The notes: generated by a model not told the origin, from the letters alone. A DNA stretch of 10,894 bases from JBARRO01 sp049644265 (GCA_049644265.1 JBARRO010000123.1:1-10894); one strand, 5' to 3'. Positions 1-6,807 are shown, counted from the first letter of the stretch. Numbers and translations: made by a program.

Positions 1-1
1 G

Positions 2-1246
2 GATAACATTTCGTTCAGCGGAATGATCCTGAATTTCGGGCTGCGGTTCGATTACTGGTTCCCGGGAAAATACGTTGACGATGCGATTCAGGACGATGAG
101 AACTCCCTGGTGAGCCCGACGATTCGCGAACAATACCTGGAACATACGAACAGCTTGTTTGGATTACGCTGGAAGGGGAGACTGAGCCCCCGCCTGGCGA
201 TTGCCCACCCTGTGAGTGACAACCAAACCCTTTTCTTCTCCTACGGTCATTTTTCAAAATTCCCCCGACCGCAATACGTGTACTCCAAGCTCTTGCGGGG
301 CAATTCCCGTTCCACTTCGCCGACGATCGGTAATCCAGACCTGAATCCGGAGACCACGGTTGCGTACGAGCTTGGGTTACGAAATCAGCTGACGGAAAAT
401 GACGTCCTGAACATTACGGCGTACTACAAGGATATCTTTGATTACATCACGGCCCGCACCGTACGAGCCAAGCAAACACGGTTCTCGACGGGCTCGTACA
501 CCACGTTCATCAACCTTGACTACGCCCGATCCCGCGGTATTGAGATCGAATACAAAAAAAGGTTCTCTGACTGGTTCCGGGGAGCGGCATCGGCGTCGTA
601 CTCGATCACGACTGGCAAGAGTTCCTCTGCAACCGAGGCGTTGTTCAATATTCAGCAAGGGTTGGAAGAGAACGTGAAGGAGAACTTCCTTTCGTGGGAC
701 CGACCGCTGCAAGGGTCACTCGTGCTGAATTTCACTGTCCGGAAAAACGAGGGCCTGTTTGGGTTCGGCAACGGTATCTTGGATGACATCAACATGTACA
801 CGCGGTTGTTCTTCCAATCGGGAAAACGGTACACCCCCTACACATTCCAGGGGTTTGAATCATCGACGGGCCGGCCAATTTTTGTTGCCGACGTGCTTCA
901 TCCTCTCAGCGCTGTCGGGAAAGATGTCGTGACACTTGATTTGAACATTGAGAAGACCTTTGACGTGTCGTTTGCACAAATCGTTCTGACGATTGAGATT
1001 TCGAACCTGCTGGACAGAAAGAATGTGCAGATCATCGATCCTGTAACCGGAGGGGCCTACGAATACAACGATCAGATTGAGATTGTGCTTCCCGATGGCA
1101 AGAGAGTCGTAAATGGACCAACCCCCAACAGCTGGAATGACCCGCGCTATCCGCAGCTGCAAGCGCCGGTTGAGCCGTATCCCTACAACCCGGCAAGGTA
1201 CTCTGAACCGAGAACACTGCGTGCGGCATTGTCGGTGCGATTCTAA
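2..1246 (+). CDS. TonB-dependent receptor, C-terminal part (5' end outside window)
   Basis: The reading frame is open from base 2 without a start codon, so the gene begins upstream; the first Met at base 23 lies within a typical barrel strand (ISFSGMILNFGLRFDYW) and is not the likely start. What is visible is about 414 residues of outer-membrane beta-barrel: alternating aromatic/polar strands, the segment GNPDLNPETTVAYELGLRNQ followed by ITAYYKDIFDYI, which is characteristic of the C-terminal barrel of TonB-dependent receptors of the CarboxypepD_reg-like/Oar-like kind, and a terminal strand ending in Arg-Phe, the usual outer-membrane sorting end. The plug domain and TonB box are not in the window. 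The role is TonB/ExbBD-driven import or surface binding of an unidentified ligand. Its stop overlaps the next start (TAATG), implying co-translation with the PorV-like gene. The family call is firm; the substrate is unknown. Confidence 0.87.
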   Translation, partial: DNISFSGMILNFGLRFDYWFPGKYVDDAIQDDENSLVSPTIREQYLEHTNSLFGLRWKGRLSPRLAIAHPVSDNQTLFFSYGHFSKFPRPQYVYSKLLRGNSRSTSPTIGNPDLNPETTVAYELGLRNQLTENDVLNITAYYKDIFDYITARTVRAKQTRFSTGSYTTFINLDYARSRGIEIEYKKRFSDWFRGAASASYSITTGKSSSATEALFNIQQGLEENVKENFLSWDRPLQGSLVLNFTVRKNEGLFGFGNGILDDINMYTRLFFQSGKRYTPYTFQGFESSTGRPIFVADVLHPLSAVGKDVVTLDLNIEKTFDVSFAQIVLTIEISNLLDRKNVQIIDPVTGGAYEYNDQIEIVLPDGKRVVNGPTPNSWNDPRYPQLQAPVEPYPYNPARYSEPRTLRAALSVRF

Positions 1247-2259
1247 TGAGAAACCTGCTCCTGGCCATAACGATTCCGCTTGTTCTTGCTGCGACTGTAG
1301 CGCAAGCTCAGATTGTGCCTAATCTAGGTGGTCAGCGCGTGGGAATTTCAAGCCTTCAGTTCCTCAAGATTGGGATCGGGGGCCGTGGTGCAGCTCTGGG
1401 GGAATCGATGGCCGCGATCGCCAATGATGCTTCCGCGCTCTATTGGAACCCTGCAGGCCTGGTCTTGACCAATGACAATGCGGTGATCGTTTCTCATGCG
1501 GAATGGCTTGTGGAACTGAAACACGATTTTGCGGGCGTGATGTACCATCTGACTTCGGCAGATGCCATCGGGGTTTCGGTTATTTCGCTTGTCACCGACG
1601 ATATGCCGGTGACCACGGAGACTCAGCCGCTGGGAACCGGGACATTCTTCAGATACAGCGATCTCGCCCTGGGACTGACCTACTCCAGGAAGATGACGAG
1701 TCAGTTCAGCTTTGGGACCACCATTCGGTATGTGCAGGAAAACCTCGCAAGCGTAAAGATTACCGGCGTTTTGTTCGATTTGGGAACGTTCTACAGCCTG
1801 GGGATTGGGTCATCGCGCATTGGGGTTGTCGTGTCAAACTTCGGGTCCGATGTCGCCCCGAAAGGAACGGTGGAGCTGCTTGATCACTCAACGGTGAACA
1901 CGTTTCAATCATTTTCTCCCCCGACGGTATTCAAGATCGGATTCGCCTTCGAACCGTTGGAGGATGAGGCACAGAAAATAACAACGTCCATTCAGTTAAA
2001 CCATCCAAACGATAATGCCGAAAACGTCCGGCTGGGGTGTGAGTATGTCTGGGAGAACTGGATGTTTCTCCGCGTTGGGTTAAAAAGAACAATCGGAGAG
2101 CCGCTGTTTGGTGCCGCACAGAAGTCGGCCGACGATTATTCGTTCGGAGCCGGCGTGTTTGTCCCCGTCGGTCTTACGGATGTGAAATTTGACTATGCCT
2201 TCACCCACTTCAACGAGTTAAGCGCTGTGCATCGAATTTCCGTCGAATTTACCTACTGA
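1246..2259 (+). CDS. PorV/PorQ family outer-membrane protein
   Basis: This is a 337-residue protein. Residues 1-21 form a signal peptide (basic start, hydrophobic core, AQA|Q cleavage site). It is followed by the segment GGRGAALGESMAAIANDASA and then LYWNPAGL, the N-terminal hallmark of the PorV/PorQ (UPF0164) family of FadL-like beta-barrels common in Bacteroidota and Ignavibacteria. The C-terminus ends in Val-Glu-Phe-Thr-Tyr, an aromatic-terminated last strand. PorV is known as the type IX secretion shuttle/attachment component, but many paralogues occur next to TonB-dependent receptors with no proven role, and no other Por gene is present here. The ATG shares its A with the TAA of the receptor, so no separate ribosome entry is needed. 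I infer an accessory barrel working with the upstream receptor; a T9SS role is not supported by the window. Confidence 0.86.
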   Translation: MRNLLLAITIPLVLAATVAQAQIVPNLGGQRVGISSLQFLKIGIGGRGAALGESMAAIANDASALYWNPAGLVLTNDNAVIVSHAEWLVELKHDFAGVMYHLTSADAIGVSVISLVTDDMPVTTETQPLGTGTFFRYSDLALGLTYSRKMTSQFSFGTTIRYVQENLASVKITGVLFDLGTFYSLGIGSSRIGVVVSNFGSDVAPKGTVELLDHSTVNTFQSFSPPTVFKIGFAFEPLEDEAQKITTSIQLNHPNDNAENVRLGCEYVWENWMFLRVGLKRTIGEPLFGAAQKSADDYSFGAGVFVPVGLTDVKFDYAFTHFNELSAVHRISVEFTY

Positions 2260-2260
2260 T

Positions 2261-3319
2261 ATGCGAACGGCCATTGCCATCCTGATTTTTGCGTGTATGG
2301 TTACAGGGTGTGACAAAACGGTCCCGTCCCTGGCCGAGTTTGACACGTCAACCCGGAGCGATTCGCTTGGTTCAGTCTCCTACCTGGAGCTTGTTCCTCC
2401 GATTTCGGGATTCAACGACCCGCAAGGACTTCTGTTTGGCTACGATCAGCTTCTTTATGTTGCAGACACGAGAAACAACCGGATCGTTCAGATGGATCTT
2501 TCGGGACAGATTCTGTCCGTGCGGGCTGTGACGATGCCGTATGCGATCTCGCAGGACAAACGGCTCGACATTCTTGCGAGTGGATTGATCATTTTAGGAC
2601 AGGATTCGATCGGGGCATTATTCCGGTTCAAACTTGTGCAGGCCGACCATGACATTTCATTAGCCCCTGTTGAGACTGTCTGGACAGAATTGGCGCATCC
2701 CCGCCGTCGATTTACGGGAATCGGAGCTTTGCCGGATAACGAGTTTCTTGCTGTCCGTCAGGGTCCGGACAACAGCAGCTTCGTCGACCCGGACAGTCGT
2801 CTCCTTCGCTTTGCCGCAAGCAATTCGTTTATTACCCCCGTGGTCGATCTTGTGACGCAGACAGGAACGGGGATCAGGGATATCAATCAACCTACGGGAA
2901 TCGGTCTGTTCCCGAATTCCAAGAGCTTCATCATTCTGCAGAACAGCGCGGGGATGGCGTACGGGGCGATTTGGATGGTGTATATTTCGAGCTCGGATTT
3001 CGAGGGCTGGCAACCGAAATTTGATCCCGCTCAGCAAGAGCAACGGTCAGTAGATTTTGTTCGCCCGAACAGGTTTGTTCTTCCTCAGGGAGCTGTTGTG
3101 GATGGCAGGCGAGGAGATGTTTTTATAGCCGATGCAGCTCTCGACAGCGTGGTGAAGTTCGACAACAAGGGAGCGTTCAAGTCCGAGTCGTTCGGATTCT
3201 CCCAAACCCAGGGTCGCATGCAACGACCGTCCGGACTCGCGTTCTACAACAAGACGTTGTATGTTCTCGACGCCGGTACCAACCGCATCCTTCTTTTCAA
3301 GCTCTCGACAGACTTCTAG
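2261..3319 (+). CDS. NHL-repeat (beta-propeller) lipoprotein
   Basis: This is a 352-residue lipoprotein. Residues 1-16 form a signal peptide ending in a lipobox, VTGC, with the acylated Cys at 17 and Asp at +2. In E. coli, Asp at +2 favours inner-membrane retention, but this rule is uncertain outside Proteobacteria. NHL-type propeller blades are visible at residues ~52-85 (NDPQGLLF...LYVADTRNNRIVQMD), ~272-310 (LPQGAVVDGR...VFIADAALDSVVKFD) and 320-352 (RPSGLAFYN..LYVLDAGTNRILLF); weaker blades probably fill the middle. NHL propellers usually bind proteins, glycans or RNA; here the lipoprotein probably partners the receptor and barrel encoded just upstream. The start is one base after the upstream TGA. 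The TAG stop lies inside the terminal inverted repeat of the adjacent intergenic element, so the natural C-terminus may have been altered slightly, although the last blade looks complete. Confidence 0.85.
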   Translation: MRTAIAILIFACMVTGCDKTVPSLAEFDTSTRSDSLGSVSYLELVPPISGFNDPQGLLFGYDQLLYVADTRNNRIVQMDLSGQILSVRAVTMPYAISQDKRLDILASGLIILGQDSIGALFRFKLVQADHDISLAPVETVWTELAHPRRRFTGIGALPDNEFLAVRQGPDNSSFVDPDSRLLRFAASNSFITPVVDLVTQTGTGIRDINQPTGIGLFPNSKSFIILQNSAGMAYGAIWMVYISSSDFEGWQPKFDPAQQEQRSVDFVRPNRFVLPQGAVVDGRRGDVFIADAALDSVVKFDNKGAFKSESFGFSQTQGRMQRPSGLAFYNKTLYVLDAGTNRILLFKLSTDF

Positions 3320-3472
3320 CAGGCTGCTGAAAAAGGGAAAAATGATCCACGAAGGACACAAAGGACACGAAGGAACACGAACATATATTCATTTTGAGTG
3401 AGAATACACACTTGGCTTTTCTTCGTGACCTTTGTGGATAATATCAAACGTAGTTTTTCCGCAACCTGCTAG
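3316..3472. repeat. Foldback / MITE-like element with imperfect terminal inverted repeats
   Basis: The ends match as inverted repeats: CTAGCAGGCTGCTGAAAAA at 3316-3334 and, read in reverse complement, CTAGCAGGTTGCGGAAAAA at 3454-3472 (17 of 19 identical). The symmetry continues inward: ATCCAC...CACAAAGGACACGAAGGAA on the left (3345-3376) corresponds to ATCCACAAAGGTCACGAAGAA in the reverse complement of about 3416-3436, the left arm having one extra 9-bp unit. The centre (~3380-3415) is AT-rich and unpaired. CTAG at the very ends could be part of the repeat or a 4-bp palindromic target duplication. There is no room for a transposase. It lies in the gap between convergent transcription units, and its left end supplies the TAG stop of the lipoprotein gene. 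It could be a non-autonomous transposable element or an intergenic hairpin family; copy number in the genome would tell. Confidence 0.65.
3348..3374 (+). repeat. Three tandem 9-bp units CACRAAGGA
   Basis: The units CACGAAGGA, CACAAAGGA and CACGAAGGA follow one another exactly, then a diverged ACACGAACA. The array sits within the left arm of the foldback element, and the right arm carries a shorter reverse-complement version. A related 9-bp-phased array (CACAGAGNN) lies on the minus strand at 6704-6740. Confidence 0.75.
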
Positions 3473-3529
3473 TGCCGCTTCCAATAAGTAAGCTTGTATC
3501 CGGGACTATGAGAAGTGCAAATTGGAGCG

Positions 3530-3574
3530 GCCCGCCCGCCTGCGGTGTTCGGGCGGGCACTACTGCTTTTTTTT
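3530..3574 (+). terminator. Possible rho-independent terminator of the outer-membrane cluster
   Basis: A perfect 9-bp stem, GCCCGCCCG (3530-3538) with CGGGCGGGC (3550-3558), has an 11-base loop, and a run of eight T follows at 3567-3574. The T-run is separated from the stem by 8 bases (ACTACTGC), longer than in a classical terminator, which lowers confidence. Only the plus-strand orientation has the T-run, so it would serve the cluster ending at 3319. Apart from this hairpin and the foldback element, nothing recognisable is seen in 3473-3650. Confidence 0.45.
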
Positions 3575-3650
3575 AATAGGCTTTGAGTATGAACCGCAAG
3601 GTTACTTTCTAGAAGTGGCAGTAGCAAGTTTCCCCTCTTCTCTTCCTTCC

Positions 3651-4436
3651 TTAAGATGCGGAATCCTCCCCAAGCGGCAAGACACGTCCGCGTCCCTCAT
3701 TCAACATCTTCTTGATACGAGAGAGCATCGGTAATCTCACTCCGAATCGCCTCAGGGCAACCCCGGCAGAAAGAAATTCGTTCCGACCTCCCTGGAAGAC
3801 GATTGTTCCGCCATCGACAACGAGGATCCTTGAGGCAAATGGAAGGAAGAGGTCGAGGTCATGAGAGACGACAAGAATCGAGCGTTTTTGACCAATAAGG
3901 CGGGATAAGCAGTTGTGGAGGAGTAATCGTTCAGGATGCGAAAGCCCGGCACTCGGTTCATCAAATACCAACAGGGGAGAGTCCGAAGCGACGGCGGAGG
4001 CCACTGTAAGAAGTTTTCTTCTCGCAGGAAGGAGGTCGTAAGGATGATCATCCGCATTTGAGGTGAGCCCAAAGGTTGTCAACGATTCTTCGACGAGTTC
4101 AAGGGCATTATCCCGTTTCAGATTCCTCGGACCAAACATGATTTCTTCTCTGACCGACGATGCAAAGATCTGGTCAGCAGGGTTCTGGAAGGTCACAGCG
4201 ATATGGCGTGCAAGCTGTGCCGTCGATTTTGTCGAGGTCGATTCCCCATGAAGAAGAATCGAGCCTGAGCCCGGTCGAAGAATCCCGTTGAGCAGTTTCA
4301 GGAGTGTGCTTTTGCCGGCGCCGTTGCGACCGAGGATGAGAACACATTCGCCTTCATTGAGACTGAAGGAAATATCTCTGAGGACGGGTTGTTGTCCGGG
4401 ATAAGCGAAAGAAACGTTTTGAAGCTCCAGGCTCAT
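3651..4436 (-). CDS. ECF transporter ATPase with degenerate signature motif
   Basis: This is a 261-residue ABC ATPase, last gene of the ECF operon. Walker A is GRNGAGKST (36-44), the Q-loop is VTFQNPADQ with Gln 84 (the QNP context is typical of EcfA/CbiO ATPases), Walker B is LLVFDE (155-160) with catalytic Glu 160, and the switch His is His 192 (VVSHD). The signature LSGGQ is replaced by LLPAR (135-139), and the D-loop Asp is Ser (SAGLS, Ser 166). The family role is to power the EcfT/S-component importer as a heterodimer with the adjacent ATPase. The start overlaps the stop of the upstream ATPase gene (ATGA, 4 bases), indicating coupled translation. Some ECF ATPases of other phyla are recalled to have unusual signature loops, so this may be a subfamily trait rather than decay; the frame is intact throughout. 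The paralogue numbering (EcfA1 or A2) cannot be decided. Confidence 0.88.
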   Translation of the reverse strand: MSLELQNVSFAYPGQQPVLRDISFSLNEGECVLILGRNGAGKSTLLKLLNGILRPGSGSILLHGESTSTKSTAQLARHIAVTFQNPADQIFASSVREEIMFGPRNLKRDNALELVEESLTTFGLTSNADDHPYDLLPARRKLLTVASAVASDSPLLVFDEPSAGLSHPERLLLHNCLSRLIGQKRSILVVSHDLDLFLPFASRILVVDGGTIVFQGGRNEFLSAGVALRRFGVRLPMLSRIKKMLNEGRGRVLPLGEDSAS

Positions 4437-5266
4437 GGGGTTCCGAACTTCGATGCAATCCGGCGGGCGACGGATGACCCGCGCTCAATGTGCTCGTTGA
4501 GGAGCGACATGGATTCCGACCATTCCTTTGTTGAAAGAATCGTGCGGAACGAGTCCAAACGGCGCAGGAAGTCACCCCGGGTACCGGAGAAGACCATTCG
4601 GCCTTCATCGAGGACGACGATTCTGTCGGAAGTTGAAATGGCAAGGTCCAGCGACGCGTCGCACAGAAGAACGGTGCTCCGGCCTCTGAGACTTCGAATG
4701 GTTTGTGCCAGGAACGACTGCGCTTCCGAATCGAGAGACGTCGCAGGCTCGTCGAAGAGCATGATCTGCGGGGATGCAACGAGCATGGTTGCAAGCGCCA
4801 CCCGTTGCATTTCTCCGCCCGACAGTGCAGATGGATTTCTGTCTGTAAGATGAGCGATATGCAGGGCGCCGAGTGCATCTGCCACCCGGCTGGCACGTTC
4901 GGTCTGCTCTGTTCCAAGATTCTCCAGCGTCAGGAGCACTTCATCATGCACGGTTTCACACAAGCCCGATATTTGAACCGCAGGCTCCTGCATACAAAGC
5001 CCGACGACGGGGAAGAGAATGTGATCGGGGGCGGAGGTGTACGATTCCGTCCCTATGCGAATAGAACCTGCGTAGACGCCGTAAGGTTCGTGACTTTTGA
5101 GAACACCTGCGAGGGCGAACAGCAGGGTGGATTTACCGGCACCTGTCGGTCCCAGGATGGCGCAGCAGGTTCCTGCAGGAACCGAGAGCGAGATTCCCGA
5201 GAGCGCAAATGTGCTCCGGCCGGCATATTGAAACGAAAACTGGTCTATTTCCAGATCGAGAGCCAT
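4433..5266 (-). CDS. ECF transporter ATPase lacking the switch histidine
   Basis: This is a 277-residue ABC ATPase. Walker A is GPTGAGKST (39-47), the Q-loop is CMQEPAVQ with Gln 93, the signature is a canonical LSGGE (148-152), Walker B is IMLFDE (168-173) with catalytic Glu 173, and the D-loop is SLD (177-179). The H-loop is abnormal: where ECF ATPases read VTHDLDL, this one reads LCDASLDL, so the switch His position is Ala 204 (codon GCG, bases 4655-4657 on the minus strand). It should pair with the downstream ATPase that lacks the signature motif, so both defects fall in one composite site. The start overlaps the ecfT-like gene by 22 bases, and the first Met is retained because residues 1-12 match the normal N-terminal strand of the family. 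The C-terminal extension after ~240 is helical and typical of ECF ATPases. Confidence 0.88.
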   Translation of the reverse strand: MALDLEIDQFSFQYAGRSTFALSGISLSVPAGTCCAILGPTGAGKSTLLFALAGVLKSHEPYGVYAGSIRIGTESYTSAPDHILFPVVGLCMQEPAVQISGLCETVHDEVLLTLENLGTEQTERASRVADALGALHIAHLTDRNPSALSGGEMQRVALATMLVASPQIMLFDEPATSLDSEAQSFLAQTIRSLRGRSTVLLCDASLDLAISTSDRIVVLDEGRMVFSGTRGDFLRRLDSFRTILSTKEWSESMSLLNEHIERGSSVARRIASKFGTP

Positions 5267-6021
5267 TGTGCAATTTGCTGGAGGAGAAGAAGGGCCGAGG
5301 CGACAAGAAAGAGAATCGCAAGAGGGGAGGAAAATGGCCGGCGGGCGATGCTTTGCTGAACGCGGGCCCGGAATCCGCGAAGCTCCAAAGCAAGACCCCG
5401 GTCTATGCTTTCCACAAGGGAAGAAAGCACCAGCGGAGAAAGCACCGCAACGAGACTCCTTGCGCGCAAAAAGATATTTGCCCGAACGGGTGCGCCCCTT
5501 GCTTCCTGAGCCATGAAGATCTGAGCAATGCGACCCGGTAACTGTCCGACATAATACAGGGAGAGAAGAGTAAGAGAAACGAGAGTGTCCGGTATCCCGA
5601 GGCTCTTGAAAAACTCTCCCACGACGCGAATAGGTGTTGAGACAAAAAATGCGAGAAGTGAGATTGAGAGGAGAATCAAGCGTGCACTGACCGATAGCCC
5701 AAAGACCACTCCTGGGCGTGAAAGACTGATCATGCCAACAGACAACATGGACTCTCCTTGCATCAGAATCCCATTCACGACGACGACGATGACTGCAAAA
5801 AGAGCCGCAACCAGCACGAACCGGAGAAACAGTTTGTGGGCAACAGAAGAAAGGGGTCGAAAGGCTGGGAAGAGGAACTCAAGCCCGAGGACTACCACAA
5901 TCAGTCCCGCACTTACAAACCAAGGAGCGGTGAGGGAACAGACCGCAAGCAGGATAACCGCTGCCACTTTTGTCCCGACGTCAAAACGCATGGAGGTCAG
6001 CACGATTCTAGCGCCGCGCAT
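5245..6021 (-). CDS. ecfT: ECF transporter transmembrane component (EcfT/CbiQ family)
   Basis: This 258-residue membrane protein has hydrophobic segments at about 18-50, 66-88, 105-127, 145-160 and 232-253. The cytosolic coupling helices carry the EcfT hallmarks: AQEARGAPV with the Ala-Arg-Gly motif at 174-176, and ALELRGFRA with a variant Leu-Arg-Gly motif at 214-216 (usually Ala/Ser-Arg-Gly). These motifs insert into the grooves of the two ATPases and transmit ATP-driven movement to the S component. Length is normal for the family. The start overlaps the S-component gene by 14 bases and the end overlaps the next ATPase by 22 bases, so all four genes are tightly coupled. A second Met at residue 11 is possible, but neither start has a clear Shine-Dalgarno sequence. 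The family call is strong. Confidence 0.87.
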   Translation of the reverse strand: MRGARIVLTSMRFDVGTKVAAVILLAVCSLTAPWFVSAGLIVVVLGLEFLFPAFRPLSSVAHKLFLRFVLVAALFAVIVVVVNGILMQGESMLSVGMISLSRPGVVFGLSVSARLILLSISLLAFFVSTPIRVVGEFFKSLGIPDTLVSLTLLSLYYVGQLPGRIAQIFMAQEARGAPVRANIFLRARSLVAVLSPLVLSSLVESIDRGLALELRGFRARVQQSIARRPFSSPLAILFLVASALLLLQQIAQWLSIWK

Positions 6022-6634
6022 TTCCAGATGGCCTGGCCTGAACCAGGTGCCCCCCCTTGAACCGGCTCAGGATTCGGTCAGGAAGATTCCGGAGAAGAAA
6101 GAAAATCGTAAGGTAACTGAGGGCTTTGTCGACGGGGTCGGAGGAAAGCCCCTGGTAAAATGTGCTTTGGAGGAGGTTGTTGCCCATCGACCGGAAAAAA
6201 ATCACCAACGCATCCGTCCCCGCCATCATCGTCCCGCCGAATACATAGGCCGATATCGGCGCGGAGACGAGGGCGGCAATAATCCCCTGCAGGATTCCTC
6301 CCACGACACAGAGATACCAATGCCTGAACCATCCGAACCTTGCGCAGGCCGCGGTGAATGCGCCGACGACCATGGATACCGGAATAAAGAAAATCATGCT
6401 GGGATTTCCCAGGGTTGCTGCCAAAGCATTAGCGATCGCTCCGGCGATCATCGCCGCCCACGGACCGCACAAAACCGCCGCAAGGATTGTTCCAAGGGAG
6501 TCGAGATAGACGGGAAGTTTTAGCGCTGCAGTAATCTGTCCGACGGTCAGGTTGAGGGCGATGCTAAACGCCACCAACGGAAGGGCAGGTCCGGCAAGTT
6601 CTGATGCAATGCGCTGGCGAATCGAAAAAGGCAT
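6008..6634 (-). CDS. Probable ECF transporter substrate-binding S component, specificity unknown
   Basis: This 208-residue, very hydrophobic protein has about six membrane segments (roughly residues 13-35, 42-58, 60-76, 82-100, 106-135 and 172-190). Its position as first gene of an ECF operon, its length, and the segments AFSIALNLTVGQI and LDSLGTILAAVLCGPWAA, followed by a Gly/Ala-rich helix, fit the S-component fold. I do not recognise it as ThiT, RibU, BioY, NikM/CbiM, FolT, PanT, QueT or LipT, so no substrate is assigned. A conserved-looking polar stretch (TMMAGTDALVIFFRSMGNN, about 134-152) may border the binding pocket. The basic C-terminus is probably cytosolic. The ATG at 6634 has only a weak upstream AGG. 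No riboswitch, in particular no THI box, was recognised in its leader, so regulation gives no substrate clue. Confidence 0.75.
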   Translation of the reverse strand: MPFSIRQRIASELAGPALPLVAFSIALNLTVGQITAALKLPVYLDSLGTILAAVLCGPWAAMIAGAIANALAATLGNPSMIFFIPVSMVVGAFTAACARFGWFRHWYLCVVGGILQGIIAALVSAPISAYVFGGTMMAGTDALVIFFRSMGNNLLQSTFYQGLSSDPVDKALSYLTIFFLLRNLPDRILSRFKGGHLVQARPSGNARR

Positions 6635-6703
6635 GCCTGATTTGTCTGAAGACGTGAGGGGTTAGGATAGTCAAAACAGAGACAGCCTTTTTATCTACAT
6701 CTC

Positions 6704-6740
6704 TTCTCTGTGTCCTCTGCTTTTCTCTGTGAACTCTGTG
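6704..6740 (-). repeat. 9-bp-phased CACAGAGNN repeats
   Basis: On the minus strand the gap reads CACAGAGTT (6740-6732), CACAGAGAA (6731-6723), AA, a diverged GCAGAGGA (6720-6713), and CACAGAGAA (6712-6704). It lies upstream of the S-component gene, where it could fall in the leader of the ECF mRNA. The unit resembles CACRAAGGA at 3348-3374 (shared pattern CACRRAGNN). No flanking terminal inverted repeat was found here. Confidence 0.65.
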
Positions 6741-6762
6741 AAACTGTCCAGGAATCCGACAT

Positions 6763-6790
6763 AAAAAAATAACCCGACGTTTGGTCGGGT
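6763..6790 (-). terminator. Rho-independent terminator of the pdh operon
   Basis: Read on the minus strand, a 7-bp stem (ACCCGAC 6790-6784 with GTCGGGT 6778-6772) with a 5-base loop is followed by A-T and a run of seven T (6769-6763). It lies about 50 bases past the pdhC stop and separates pdh transcription from the ECF operon. Confidence 0.8.
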
Positions 6791-6807
6791 GTGATGAAGA
6801 CTTCCAG

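Noticed and set aside
1246..2259. Type IX secretion locus
   Set aside because: Only a PorV/PorQ-family member is present; no PorK/L/M/N, Sov or C-terminal sorting domain protein is seen, and such paralogues are common outside T9SS.
3348..3374. CRISPR-like array
   Set aside because: Units are 9 bp and contiguous, without spacers, and no cas gene is present.
3522..3734. Small plus-strand ORF of 70 codons
   Set aside because: It crosses the hairpin/T-run and runs antisense into the 3' end of the ECF ATPase gene, with no Shine-Dalgarno sequence and a composition unlike a protein.
4703..5359. Plus-strand ORF of 218 codons
   Set aside because: It is a shadow of the 277-residue ATPase gene and the end of ecfT; Cys/Arg-rich, with no recognisable domain.
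5585..6523. Long plus-strand open frame (312 codons) across the ecfT and S-component genes
   Set aside because: It is antisense to two genes with clear family motifs, its product is rich in Arg/Thr/Asn with no domain, and it has no start signal.
6635..6762. Vitamin riboswitch upstream of the ECF operon
   Set aside because: The leader was read for THI-box-like and other conserved cores; none was found. It holds mainly the 9-bp-phased repeats.
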